Shown: piece after piece, positions 48,541 to 60,981 of the stretch
Numbering within the stretch: the first letter of the stretch is position 1
Layout of the letters: the number at the start of each line of letters is the position of its first letter
Source: Patagioenas fasciata
Taxonomy: Eukaryota; Chordata; Aves; Columbiformes; Columbidae
Assembly (NCBI RefSeq): GCF_037038585.1
Contig: NC_092520.1
Span: 4,352,001 to 4,416,000 of the forward strand
Direction: 5' to 3'
DNA length: 64,000 bases
The notes under the pieces: model-generated
Told to the model about the DNA's origin: nothing
Seen by the model: the letters and a program-made list of their open reading frames with translations, nothing else
Databases searched by the model: none
Translations under genes and position numbers: made by a program

Positions 48541-48893
48541 GGACCTGTTGCGATAGGAAAAGGGGTGATGGTTTTAAATTAAAAGAGGGGAGATTCAGGC
48601 CAAACGTGAGGAAGAAGTGTTTTATGATGAGGGTGGTGAGAGCCTGGCCCAGGTTGGCCAGAGAGGTGGTGGATGAACCACCCCTGGAGACATCCCAGGC
48701 CAGGCTGGACGGGGCTCTGAGCAACCTGAGCTGGTGAAGATGTCCCTGCTCATGGCAGGGGGGGCACTGGATGAGCTTGGAAGGTCCCTTCAACCACAGA
48801 ATCACAGAATGTTAGGGATTGGAAGGGACCTCAAAAGATCATCTAGTCCAATCCTCCTGCCAAAGCACCCAAACTATTCTGTGATTTTGTGCT
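48541..48893 (+). repeat. CR1 fragment interrupted by a second CR1
   Basis: The plus-strand copy runs from CTGTTGCGATAGGAAAAGGG to AGGTCCCTTCAACC at about 48795 and resumes CAAACTATTCTGTGATTTTG at about 48869. The gap holds the inverted 3' end of another CR1. Confidence 0.88.
48796..48866 (-). repeat. CR1 3' end nested in another CR1
   Basis: About 70 bp, ACAGAATCACAGAATGTTAG to CAATCCTCCTGCCAAAGCA, lies in opposite orientation within the tail of the plus-strand copy. Confidence 0.85.
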
Positions 48894-51800
48894 GTTTTTC
48901 TGTGGAAGGTCAGGCAATAAGCCCCAAGGTGTGGATTGGTTGCCTCCCAGTGACTCCAGGTCATCCCTGCCCAGTTTACTGATTTTCCTACCTGAGCTGG
49001 TCCATGGTAGCCGAGAATGGGAAGAGAGGAGATGCCTGATCTTAGGGAGCTTTTAAATTAGGAGCAAAAGGCTGTTGGACTGCAAGAAGATGCTGGTGAA
49101 GTTCAGATGGGAAGAGAATACAAGTATGAACAGAAGGGATATGCAGCTACTGGACTGCCTGTCAAGAGAGGTGGCAAAATCTCGGGCCAGGACCTGTCCG
49201 CATGAGTGACCGAAGTATCTCAGATGCCCTCTGAGACCTCCACCCCTGTGAGGAACCTCTCCAGCCACTGCCCGAGCATTTTGTGGAAGGACCATGGCCA
49301 AGTTCATCCCTGGGCTGGACTTTGCAAGGCACAGCTCCCTGGCCCACGCCTGGTGGGGCTCCACAGAGTCTCCGTTAGCATCGTGATGCTGCCTTTCAAT
49401 AGCCTTAACTTCTCCATCATGGTCAAGGACAGCAATTTGGCTTCTCATCCAAGAGCTGCTTCTGCCAAAAAACAAGAGTAGTTGATATAGTTTCCCTTTT
49501 TGTTACTAACTGCTGGTGCTTTGGTCATGATGACCCCCATAAATAAAACAGCTAATTAATGCCCTTCTCCTCCCACCAGTGATTGACTATGACCTTGAAC
49601 GACCTTGCTTAATTTAACTTTTCTCAACCAGCTATTTTTGACAGCGAATAATTTAACATCCTTGTGACCCCAGCCTTGTCTCTCTCCTGCCAACTGGCGC
49701 TGCAGTTTAAATGAACAGCAATAAATAAATACATATCTGCAGAGGGACCTGAATGACTCCCATTAATGGAGCATCTGAAGGCCTGCTTAAATAAATCAAG
49801 TGAGGAGGAGATTATGCTGCAATCATGTGGAGAGGGAAAGGAGAGAATACATTACTGGTATTCCAGAGGCTGCAACCGGAGCAAACAACTTTGCAGAATT
49901 CAGAAAAATTAGGTTTAATTCAAGTGCCGAAGGACCAATGGAGGAATCGTTGTAGGCTCATTTCTTGGTGTCTTCAAAGAGGAGCAGAAGACGGCAGCCT
50001 GGTGGGGTTGAGAGAGCTCATCTTGGGGCCATCAGAGGTTGCTCCCCACATCTCTGCAACGTAAAAATGAGGATACGGCCACCAGCCACCCACCTGCAGT
50101 CATTTTGTCACTTTTCTCCCCCAAAATGTGCCCTTGGAGAGGGAGAACCGGCCTCGCAGGAGCGGGGGTGGCAGGACCGGGCAGTTCTCCCCCTCCCACC
50201 ACCCTGGGCAGGCAGATGCTCATCTTGAACCACCCCTGGGACCAAACCTCACCTTGGGGGTCCCCTGCGTGAGAGTTAATCCTGGAAGGGAGGAAATCCT
50301 CACTAAATCATCTGCTTTGAAATCCCAGCAGGAATAACCAAATCCCATTTTTCGGAGGCATCACCAGCCGCAATTTCCCTCCTCCACTTGGCCTTTTACC
50401 TTATTCCTACTTATTTTTGGGGTCGGGTTTTAAAGCGTTGCTCTTTCTTTCTTCTCCCCCTGTCCAGCCCTCACGTCACCCCCATCACCACGGCCTCATT
50501 CGCATCACACTGAGGAGCAACGAAGCTTCGTTATACACCATATTTACCTAATTTTCCTTCCCCCACCGAGGCTGAAAGCAAAAATACAACTAAGTTAATC
50601 ACATCTGGGCCTGCGACAAGAGCGAGCTGGAGCTCCACGTCCCTGCAGGGACATGGGGGCGGCTGGGGACCCCCTCGCTGCCTTTTCCCTAAAGCTTTGC
50701 AGCCCGTTAGCAAAATAGAAGCTGAGCTCCTGCTGCTGATGCATCTCGAGGGTGAGCCCGTTTTCTTTTGTTTTTCATTGTTTTCTCTTGGTTTTTCATT
50801 TTGCCTTCCTCCTCTTTTTCATTCCTTTGTCCCGCACTGCACAGCATCACTCAGCACCCCCTGGATGACAAATTCCCCCACATCCCCAGTAGCGAGAAGA
50901 TCCCCCTTAGCAGGTCAAATAAGTGAAACAGCGCAATAGGAATTTATCTACTTACCTCCATCGCCGTTAAATCAAGCCCGTGGCAGCTAACCGGGCAGAA
51001 GGTGTCTGTACTGGCGGGAGGAATGATGGATGATAATATTAATTAATTAACGCTGATGGAGCATCTCCCCGTTGAAGCACATCACAAATCAAAACAGGCT
51101 CTACGCTCCCCCTGCCCTCGCAGCATCCATCCCTGCCCGAGTCTGCCTGGCAGCTGCTTTTACGGCTATTACTGATGATTTTGGGGTTGGAGACCTGTTT
51201 AGGGTCCACTCTTATAAACCTTCAAAGATTGAAGGTTTTTCTTTCTTTATTTTAAACTTTGCCTTTTGCTGCCAGAGTTTCCCAGCATGGTGGGGGTGAT
51301 GGTTCCGCGCTATGTGCAGCCAGGCTCTGCACCCATTTAGGGTCCTATATATGGGATCCTAAAACCCACAGTAATTTAGGTTGTTTTTCCTAGGTGATTG
51401 TTGATAAGGGGAAAGAAAAGGGGGGTGTGAATTGGGACTCTGGTTTTGAGCACAAGCAGGTCACGTCAGCCCTGAGATCTGTGGGGTGGAGGGGAAAAGA
51501 AGTGAAGAGGAGGAAAATATTAGAAAATGGCTTTTGCTGCCAAAGAAAGCATTCATGGAACTACAGATTTTTGGCTTCCCTACTCCTCTAACTAATAAAG
51601 GGATTAAAATCATTGTAACACAAATATTGCATGAATCGAATAAGTAATTATCGTAAAATTAACAGGAAAATACCAAGAACCTTAATATGAAAAGTCCTGC
51701 AGGGTTTCGGATAATAAGAAACCTGGGGAAGTGGCCGACCCAGAGGAGGTGAATCACCCACAGGATTCGTGGTGACCGTGGACGGCTGCAGGTCACAACC

Positions 51801-52559
51801 TCGGTGGGACCAGGAGCTCATCCCAGGCCAATGCTGCTCCAGGTATGTCCCCCTTTCTAATTTTATCACCGAAATTTCACTGTATCACCGCAAACGTGGC
51901 AAGATGTCCTTAGGCTTTCACTCCGTCGCTGGCAGGCGGCAGCCAGCCCTTAGCTTCTTGTTGTTTAGAAGAGTCCGATCGCCTGTAATTTTGGATGTGA
52001 AAAGTTTATTCCCATCGTTTACAAGCATTTCCTTTAATTGTTCTTCCCTCGCCATCTCTTTTTGGCCTCATTTATGATAAACCTCGAATAGTGCCAATAA
52101 AGCTCGTGTGTCAAGTCAGAGCATCAGATCGGAGCTGCCTATGACACGGGGTCTGTAAAAGCCCCCTGGCCCCTTCCCTCTGTGGGGGGTGTATTTTTGG
52201 GTGGGTCATGTTTATTTTTCCCCTCTTGGGTGTATATTTGTGGGCTGGGAAGGTACATTTTCCACCATGGGGACACAGCCGGTCCAGCCTCTGTATCCCC
52301 ATCACCAGCTCATTGCATGTCCACCTCCATGGATGTGCAGGGGGGGCCAAGCACCCACCCAGCCTCTGAACACCCTCCCCTGTGCCTCAGTTTCCCTCTT
52401 GCAAAACAAAAAAGGGGAATAATTTTGGTCTTGGCTTGGAAAACGTGTCTCCAACCCCAGTGATCGTGAGTGGGGGATGTCCCCTTTGCACCCAAATCCT
52501 GATGACTCTCCCTTGCACCCTCCCATGGGTGATGTCCTAACGCTGCCTGGTGCCTCGGT
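48894..52559. other. Intergenic sequence, no supported gene
   Basis: Open frames of 90-140 codons on both strands at about 49053-49481 share no recognised motif and overlap antisense, so they are not called. The rest is unique sequence of rising GC content towards 52 kb. Confidence 0.45.
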
Positions 52560-53930
52560 GGCCCTGGTGTGCAGGGCTGGTGCTCCAGTTCGCCCAGTTC
52601 CCAGTCTTGGTGGCTGGGTTCCATTGGACCTTTGTCCCAGTATCCAGTGCTGGTCCAATGCTGGTCCAAGTGCCAGTGCCTGGGAGGTCCCAGTTGCTGC
52701 TGCCAGTGCCCAGGTGATGCAGGCACCGGTCCCAGTTCCCCAGACCCAGCTGGTGGTGCTGTTGCCTGGGCAGCCCCAGTTCCCCATCCCAGTTCCCCAG
52801 CTCCCTAAAGGGCCCGTTTCCCAAGAAGATCCCAAGTCCTGGTGCCTGAGCAATGCCAGTCCCAAATCCCGCTTCCCAGTGGGGTTCCCAGTTTACCACA
52901 CTGGTCCCCAGTCCCAGGTGAAGGTCCTGGCCCAGCGCCAGCTGCTGCCGCTCCTGCTTCCCAGTGCCAGGCGGTGCCAGTCCCAGTTCCCAGTGACAAT
53001 CCCAGTACCCAGCAGTGGGAAGCACCATTTCCCGGTGCCAGTTACCGGCCCTGGTGCCGGTTCTCATTCCTGATTCTGGGTCCCAGGTCCCAGTACCAGT
53101 TCTCGGTCCTGGTGCTGGTTCCTGTTCCCGAGTCCCAGTGCTGGTTCTCGGTCCCAATGCCGGTTCTAATTCACATTCCAGGTTCTGGGTCTCGGGTCCC
53201 GGTGCCGGTTCCCGGATCCAGGTCCCAGTACAGTGGCAGTTCCCATTCCCGGTGCTGTTTCTCATCCCTGGTTTAAGTCCCTGTTCCCGGGTCCCGGTTC
53301 CTATTCCCAGTGCAGGTTCTCAGTCCTGGTTCCCATTCCCAGGTCCTGATGCCATTTCCCACTCCCTGGTGCCAGTTTCTGTCCCCAGTTCCTATTCCCA
53401 GTGCCAGTTCCTGTCCCCGGTTCCAGGTCCCAGTGGCCATTCCCGGTGCCGGTTCCTGTCCCTAGTTTGGGTCCCTGTTGCCAGGTCCCCGTTCCCATCC
53501 CCGGTTCGGGTCCCTGTTCTTGGGTGCCAGTTCCTATTCCCAGTGCCGGTTCCCATCCTGGGTCCCTGTTATCGGGTCCCCGTTCCTATTCCCGGTGCCG
53601 ATTCCCATCCCCGGTTCGGGTCCCTGTTTCCCGTTCCTATTCCCGGTGCCCATTCCCGTTTCCGGGTCCTATTCCCGGTGCCGGTTCCCGTCCCCGTTCC
53701 CCGTTCCTATTCCCGGTGCCCATTCCCGTTCGCGGGGTCCCGGTTCCTATTGCTGCTGCCGGTTCCCGTTCCTGGGCCCCGGTTCTGGGTCCCGGTGCCG
53801 GTCCCCGGCCCCATCTCCTGGCGCCAGTTCCCGTCCCCGGTTCTGGGTCCCGCTCCCCGGTGCCGGTTCCCGTTCCCGTGCTCGGTTCCGGGTCCCGGTC
53901 CCGGTGCGGTCCCCGGCGCGGTCCCAGCGC
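52560..53930. repeat. Degenerate GC-rich minisatellite (CCAGTTCC / CCCGGTGCCGGTTCC units)
   Basis: For about 1.37 kb the plus strand is built from variants of a six-base theme such as GGTTCC, GGTCCC, AGTTCC and GGTGCC. These combine into longer units like CCCGGTGCCGGTTCCCGTCC. At the left the units are CAGT-rich; to the right they become CGGT-rich and CpG-dense. All six frames stay open for long distances because of the periodicity, giving PVPVPG-type and GTGTG-type translations that are not proteins. The minus strand has frequent GGG runs. Confidence 0.93.
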
Positions 53931-54110
53931 AGGCGCGGCCGCTGCCCGCCCCGTCGGGGCGGTGCTTGCGGGGAGGCGAAGCGCTGCGGGCAGCGGCCAC
54001 CGGCATCGGGCAACAGCACCGGCAGCGGGCAGGTAAGGCGAACCCCGGCCCCGGGGAACGGGAGGGCGGCTTGTCCCTGCACCCCCTGCCCTCTCCTGCT
54101 CCCTCCGTGG
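53560..54110 (+). promoter_or_regulatory. CpG island with probable non-coding first exon, donor after 54032
   Basis: CpG density rises sharply from about 53.6 kb and peaks at about 53.88-54.03 kb (GCGCAGGCGCGGCCGCTGCC and following). A consensus donor, GCGGGCAG/GTAAGG, follows 54032 on the plus strand. There is no TATA box, as is usual for such promoters. This is the pattern of a broad vertebrate promoter with a 5' UTR exon. From remembered gene order the next gene after ACER3 would be B3GNT6 or CAPN5 in mammals, and CAPN5 is my guess here. That is inference only, as no coding exon of CAPN5 is seen in the window. Part of the island overlaps the minisatellite, whose CpG content may inflate it. 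Confidence 0.6.
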
Positions 54111-56879
54111 GGCGGCAGCTCCGCGCCCTGCCCCGGGGTCCAGCCCCCCGCTCTGGGGATGCTCAGGGCACCTGTGGCTTTGGGGACCGGGGGGAGCCGC
54201 GTTGTGGTGGGGGTGCGTGCATGCAAGATTATTTTGGGGCAAAAAAAAAGCCAAAAGCGGTACCCCCCCCCCTCCCCTGCGCTGCCTTGCGTGGAGCACG
54301 TTCCTGGCTTTGCCTTTAGCAAGTGCTGGTCTAGTTTTTGGGGATGCTGGAAGTTGGGGCTGGTGCATCTGAAAGTTGCACCCTGGATGGTTAAAACCCT
54401 GCAGCTGCTCCCAGACTGGGCTTATTCTGCTGGTGGAGCCAAGCTGGGCAGAAACTTTGAGCAACGAGGCCTCGCAGAGACCAGCACTGGCTGGAGAGCA
54501 GGATTTCAACGCTGGGAAAATATCCTGAGGTTTCACTACGGTTCTTTGTTCCATGTTTTTGGGATAAACCCAACGGCTTTTAGTAAGTTGCATGGAAAGT
54601 TAAGGCGAGACAGAGCTCCTGCCCCCGGGGCAGGCCAGGCTGCTACTGGAGCGCAGGGAACTGGTGTCTCTTCAGGTTTCCAGGCAGGGATATGAACGTG
54701 GATTTCCCGTATCCCCGGGCTGGGAAGCACCATCCCTTTCTCTCTTTCTTACTGCCCTAAAAATGTTATTTTAAACCCGAGAAACCAGCCCTAATGGAGG
54801 GTGTCCCGTCATGAGTGGCTCTGGTCCTCCAACCCTCGCCTCCCACTCCGGCAGCTGCATGGCCCTGCGGATCCACCTGTGTGTGATGCTTGGATTTGTT
54901 AGCAGTTATTTATTACTGATTCCCATTACGCTTCTGCCGGGATGCTGCGTTAGCTCTGAGCTTGGTGGGGAATGTGGGCAGACGTGGTGAATGGAGATGA
55001 AAGCTGGGCAGCGAGGGATGATGTTAAATCCTCAGCTGCCTTTCTCGCTGCATCCAGCAAGGACCATACTGCAGACTTTCCCCGGGGTGCCTTTCATCTC
55101 CATCCGCTCTCACATCTTGGGATGCTTCAGTCTGTCAGGGCAGGGTGCCGGCTTCCCATCCCAGTCTCACACTGGGGTGCTGAACTGGTGTTATACTGGG
55201 GCAAAGGCAGCACAGGGTCCCTGCGGCGGCGTCTCCCACCCCACATCCTGCATGTGGGTGGTCGGTCACCCAAGGTAGGTGCAGTGAATTGAGGAGGGAC
55301 AAGCTCACAGATGCAGACAAGAGCACATATCACCTGTTGGGAGCATCCTTGGGCCACAAGAGATGGGAAGGGGCAAAAGCAGCAGAGCCAGGCGTGGATG
55401 GTAGAGCTGGGGCCTGATCCAGATGTTCACCACATAGCTTGGTGCAACATCTTGCTACAGACACATCTACTATGACCCCTTCCCAATAACACAGGCTGCC
55501 TCCGAATTATTTAAGCAATTATTTAACGTGAATCACCTGGGGCTCAGCCAGGCAGCAGGGTCTTAAAACCTAGGAGGGCCTGATAGATGTTTTTTGATAG
55601 ACCTTCCACCCTTGGGAGCTGGATGGGAGGTCTAAATCCCCCCTGCAAGGGGTGCGTGTGTACAAATGCTGCTGCGTGCGTGGGGTCTGGCTGGTTCAGT
55701 GTCTGGTGCTTGCCAGGAGCCATGTGCCAGAATTGGTTGGGGAAAAACTTTCTCGTTGGCAGCAGAGTTGAAGATCAAGGCATTAGCGAAAGGCAAAGCA
55801 GGTTTTGAGGAAGGCAGTGGGGTTTGCTATAGCACAAAAATTGAGCCCTTTCGTCGTGTCCCAGGGACGCCCTGTGTGACACGCAGAAGCAATGATCCTG
55901 TCTGCAAAGCGGTGACACAGAAAAAGGGGGGCAAAGTGACATGACCAAGGCACTTGAGGGGTTTGTGGCAGAGTCAGGTCCAACCCTCTCTGCCAGCAGC
56001 CCCGTGTCTTTGCCCATTCTGGTAACAGATGACTTAGGCGGGGCTTTGGCATGGCCTTGAGCCCAGCAAAATCCGTCCTCAGCTGCTGTTTTCCCCTCTG
56101 TGTTGTCTGTTCAAGGGAGCTCTTTTAGGTGGAGACGGATGGGCACCGTCAAGCCCCTGGGGTGGAGAGAGGTGGAAATCCAGGGCTGTGACCACAAGGG
56201 GCTGTGCTGGACCAACCTGTAGCTTTGATCTCATTTTTATCCAAAGGAAGATGCTACAGATCTCCATTATCTGGACTTGATGGGGCTTTACACACTTTGT
56301 GCATGTGGGAGTGTGTCTGTGGAGAGGATTTCTGCTTGGGACTAGAGGAGGTGGCAAAGTACACCGCCGACCAGATTGACCCCGCATGGGAAAGCTTAAA
56401 TCTGCTGAAACCCTTTAAGGAAAGATCTGAGCTCATTCTCATTTACCATGCCAAGATTTGCTTGCAAAACCAAGCTGAGGCATCATCCGTATGGGGCAGG
56501 TGAAATGCTCGGCTGGAGGGAACAGTCTGACTTCAAGGATGTTGCAGGGTGTGGGGATGTCCCCTAGGACAGATATCAGGCCTACAGTGGGGCTTTGTGC
56601 TATGTTTGGGGGTTGAATCACGTTGGGACAGCCGAGACTTGGGGCTGTTTTGGTCCTGGGTGCCTCTGGGAATGTTGCAATAAAGGTGAGGGGAACCAGG
56701 CAAAGCGTGTTGGTGGGACAAGGGTTTGGAAGGGTTAATGTGGAAGGACCAAGCTCTGAGATCTGGTGCTTGAGAAGGGATTAACTCAGCGGGAGCAGGT
56801 GCAGGGAAACAGGCTGTGAGGCTGATCAGAGGGATGGAGAGCTGTTACACGAGGCTATAAAAGCCCAGCGAAACAAAGG
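54111..56879. other. Probable first intron of the downstream gene
   Basis: Unique sequence after the CpG island, with a C-run at about 54264-54273. No coding exon was recognised. Confidence 0.4.
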
Positions 56880-57060
56880 CGGAGAGGGGATGATGTGCTT
56901 GCTGCCTATAAATACATCCAAGGAGTGAACAGCAGAAGAGCTGTTTAAACTGGAGGACAAATGGGTGCGAATTCATTCAGTTCAACTTGTGAGGTTTATC
57001 TAGAGGCTCTACAACTGCACTCCATCAGAGGAGGGTAGCAGAGTGTGAATTAGGGCACAT
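56880..57060 (+). repeat. Old, diverged CR1-like fragment
   Basis: GCCTATAAATACATCCAAGG, GAGTGAACAGCAGAAGAGC and TTTAAACTGGAGGACAAATGG in order resemble the CR1 3' region found in older copies (TATAAATACATCAAGGGAGT-type). Sequence identity is low, so it is much older than its neighbours. Confidence 0.45.
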
Positions 57061-57927
57061 CACCTCTTTTTTAAGGTGCGTGACTGTGATACAAAGAGGA
57101 TTTGGGGCTTGTCCATGCAGGAGGCCAGGGCTCTCTGGTCCAGACACCCTGTCCTGGTATCTCCTTTGGGAAGGGCTGTGTCAGCCGATGCAGGACCAGA
57201 CCAGGCGTGAAGCAGATGAAGCCCAGACATGTGACTGAGATAATTTTTTGTCTTTGATTATGCCTCAAAAGAAAAAGAAAAAGGAAAAAAATCCATCTCT
57301 CCCTTCCCTGCTTGCTGCACAGATTAATAACAAAGCTTTGATGCTTTAAGAAGGCTTTGGATCTGATCCCAAGAGGAGATTTAGACAGCGTTTGTGCTGG
57401 GATATGATGATGCTAAGAATGGGTGCATCCTTTAAATCTGCTCACGCTTGTGCATTCGTTACCAGATGATTTTGACTGCTCCAGAGGTGCCAAGACCCCT
57501 TTCCTAATGTTTGCTCCAAGCAGGGCCAGCAGCAAGTTAATATGTGGCAAATGAGAAGGACGCAGCTGTGCCTTGAAGGCTGGGATCAGGCACTCTCCCT
57601 CCTCCTTCTCACTCGTTTCTAGAGGTGACATCTCCTTTCTCTGCAGATATTCAAAGCTGAAGCCTCTTCCATACCTTCAGAAGGGTTTCAGCCCCTAATG
57701 AGGCATCCGTTGTCTTTTGCTCGTGCCGTGCTGTTGTGGGTCACACTCGGGTATGGTTTATTTGCTGATATCTTCATGCCTGAGCTGGTATAACACCAGT
57801 TCACCTGCTCTTCTGAGCTGCTTGTGGAGCACAGAGGCTCAACGATGGGCTTGTGTTGACCTGCTTTGGGCCAGGAGGTGCTCCTCCTTCTTCCTGGACC
57901 CACAGGCAGTACCGTGGATGGGGATTG
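57061..57927. other. Unique sequence, nothing recognised
   Basis: No gene or repeat is supported. Confidence 0.5.
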
Positions 57928-58226
57928 ATAGAGTTATAGAACAGTTTGGGTTGGAAGGGACCTTCAAAGCTCATCCAGTGCCACCCCTGCCATGAGCAGG
58001 GACATCTCCACCAGCTCAGGTTGCTCAGAGCCCCGTCCAGCCTGGCCTGGGATGTCTTCAGGGATGGTTCATCCACCACCTCTCTGCTCAACCCGGGCCA
58101 GGCTCTCACCACCCTCAGGGGCAACAATTTCTTCCTCACGTCTCGCCTGAATCTCCTCTCCTTTAGTTTAAAACCATCACCTCTTGTTTTATTGTAACAG
58201 GCCCTGCTCAGAAGTCTGTCCAGCAA
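57928..58226 (-). repeat. CR1 fragment, antisense
   Basis: AGAGTTATAGAACAGTTTGG leads into GGTTGGAAGGGACCTTCAA and GAGCAGGGACATCTCCACC. It ends near GAAGTCTGTCCAGCAA. Confidence 0.92.
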
Positions 58227-60282
58227 TGAATAGGGGGTGGTGATTACTCTGGCTCTGCTCACTTCCATTTGATTACCCAGGGAGAAAGGGTCAGGCTCTG
58301 GGTGCTGCAGAAAAGGGACACGGACCCACTGGCTTCACAAGGGACGTTTTTTCACCAGTCAAGCATTTGTCTGGCTGCAGCATTAACCCTTCCCCTGCTC
58401 TTCGCACTCCCCTTTGCACTGTGAAGCCTTTTCATCCATGGGTTACTCCTGCTAAATTGACTCTCATTGTAGGAGAGACCCCATTCTGGTGCCACCATAT
58501 GGGGGTGACTTTTTGAGGTCACGGTGGAAATATGATTGGTCGCCACTGAGTTTTTCATTCCCTCTGGGAAAAATAATCCTTTCTCCTCTGCCGTCTGGGT
58601 CAGGGGAGTCTTCAATAGCTTTTGCCTTTCTGCATGATGTGTTTGTTTTCAGCCAGTATTGCAGTTCTTTATATTTAGGGATCCTCCTGTGCTGGGGATG
58701 TGATAAATGATACCCCTGCAAAGCCGTGCTGGGAGCCCAAGGGGTTGCGCAGCATGTAGGTCAGAGAACCGTCTTCTTTGGGCCTGATCCAGCCCCTCCA
58801 AGGGGGCTGGGACTGAGCTCCGCATCCCTCCTGCTCCTCTGCATCCCGCAGGCAGCTTTCATCTGCCCTAGGGAGTTATGTCCCAATTCAATAACGCTTG
58901 GATGCATTTTACCTTAAAATACTCTTCCAGCACAGAAAACAATGTCCCTTGGTTTGCCCTTGTGCAAAAAATGACCAGTTTTAGTCCTCCCACTGTCCAT
59001 CGGAGCATCATCTCTGCTCTCTTATGTTCTGTGATTTCAGTCGGTCGTGAATGTATGTTAAGGGGAGAGGGGACTGTGAAGCATCCCGACCACCTTAATG
59101 CTGGGAGACTGGAAGATGATAATGGGGAGCTCTGAAGTGATACACAGGAGAGTTTCTTCTCCCTACCATGTGGGGACCTCCTCAGCTTATCAGACAAATT
59201 GTCCCCCTGGCTGACTGGAGCTCATCCTCAGATGGGGGAAGCAGCAGCCCCGGTTTATTCCTTCGAGGTTTATCCTGTAATCTGGCCATAACTAATCAAA
59301 CAGGATTGCAGCAGCCCAGGGCAGGGCTCCGCTTTTGTCACCGGGGAAAGGGACATGTAATATTGCTTTCTCCGGAGTCACAGCATGACGGGCAGCAGGT
59401 CTCTGATCACCAGGAGAAAAGGGCAAAGCTCCAGCTCTGCTCCTGCCGGCCCATCCCTTCAACTAAGATGCTTTTCCCCCGCTGTGTTTTTGTTGTTGTT
59501 GCTGGTTTTGTGTATTATTACATCGCCAGATAATTCATACAGTGAATTCCCTGGGTGAGAAAACACATCCTCGCTTTGTGGTGAGCACAGTCCATCCCAG
59601 TTTGCATAGTGTTTCTGCTTTTTTGAGGTTTTGCAGCTCACAGGTGCAGGATGCAGGTGTCCCTGGTCCACTCCATCCCTTCCCAGCCCATCCTGATTTG
59701 TTTAACCATTACCCCCAGCCCCTGTATAGAGAAGCAGGATTCACACCTGTTTGTTGCTCAGAGTTTGGGGTTGGTTTGTTTTATTTTTCGCAAGCCACAC
59801 CCTGGTAAGCAAAACTTCCGACAAAGCATTTGCACGCTCGCTGCTCCCAAAGCCTTGCAGAGCTGGTCCTACGAGTCGTCTGAGCATGTGTGGATACTGT
59901 AAGGATTGCTCCAGGGTGGTGAAGGGAGGTGATTTCTCTGCTGAGCGAAGGGAAATCTTGCATTGGTAAAAGCTGCAGCTGCAAACTCTGCTTTTGCAAG
60001 GAGCCAGGAGCGTGGGCGTTGGATGGGGATGGTGTCTGTCAGCTGCTTGCCTGGCAAGTCTCGCCTTTGGCAGCCTGGCAGGTCCTTCATGCAGGAGCAG
60101 GAGGGTGATTTATTTTGTCTAATGTGAGGCTGTCGCTGGGGCTGCATCAGGGTTTTGTCCCATGTGGGGAAGTGAAACTCTTCCCCGTGTCACAGGGGAT
60201 GTTTTGTGCATACCCTGTGACTTGCAGCTCCAGCTCAGGGCTGGTGCAGCATGAGGCTGTCTGAAGAGATCACAGTACCACC
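58227..60282. other. Unique sequence, nothing recognised
   Basis: ORFs up to 121 codons lie here without recognisable motifs. Confidence 0.5.
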
Positions 60283-60465
60283 GATAGTTTGGGTTGAAAG
60301 GGACCTTCAAAGCTCATCCAGTGCCACCCCTGCCATGAGCAGGGACATCTTCACCAGCTCAGGTTGCTCAGAGCCCCGTCCAGCCTGGCCTGGGATGTCT
60401 CCAGAGATGGTTCATCCACCACCTCTCTGGCCAACCTGGGACAGGCTCTCACCACACTCAGAGAT
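60283..60465 (-). repeat. CR1 3' end fragment, antisense (left arm of inverted pair)
   Basis: ATAGTTTGGGTTGAAAGGGAC is followed by GAGCAGGGACATCTTCACC and TCTCCAGAGATGGTTCATCC. It stops near CTCACCACACTCAGAG. Confidence 0.92.
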
Positions 60466-60671
60466 AAGGAGCAAGGACTTCCAGCAGGATTCATGCTGGG
60501 AGAGGAGACAGGGGCTTAATCCCCATCCTGGAGCTGCTGCCCTCCAGCCCTGCCCGTGTTCTCCCACTCCACCTTAACCATGCGGTGGTAACATGTCCTG
60601 AGCCACCTCCTGCAGACACATTGGTGCCCACTCTGGCTTTGGAAAGTTTCCACAGATGGGACCAGTGACAG

Positions 60672-60981
60672 ATATTGGGGGCAGACTTTTTAGCAGGGAC
60701 TGTTGTGATAGGACAAGGGGTGATGGTTTTAAGCTAAAGAAGGGGAGATTCAGGCCAGATGTGAGGAAGAACTTTTTTCCAATGAGGGTGGTGAGACCCT
60801 GTCCCAGGTTGGCCAGAGAGGTGGTGGATGAACCATCCCTGCAGACATCCCAGGCCAGGCTGGACGGGGCTCTGAGCAACCTGAGCTGGTGAAGATGTCC
60901 CTGCTCATGGCAGGGGTGGCACTGGGGGAGCTTGGAAGGTCCCTTCCAACCCAAACCATTCTATGAATCTATTCTATGATA
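60672..60981 (+). repeat. CR1 fragment, sense (right arm of inverted pair)
   Basis: GACTGTTGTGATAGGACAAG is followed by GGTGATGGTTTTAAGCTAAA and the GAGCAACCTGAGCTGGTGAA block, then a tail of CCATTCTATGAATCTATTC. It is complementary to the copy about 200 bp to its left over about 160 bp. Confidence 0.92.

Noticed and set aside
49053..49481. Overlapping 140-codon minus and 91-codon plus ORFs
   Set aside because: No recognisable domain and no splice context; probably chance.
53015..54695. Long PVPVPG-, GTGTG- and similar ORFs of up to 434 codons
   Set aside because: They are products of the hexamer-periodic minisatellite and CpG island, and are open on both strands.
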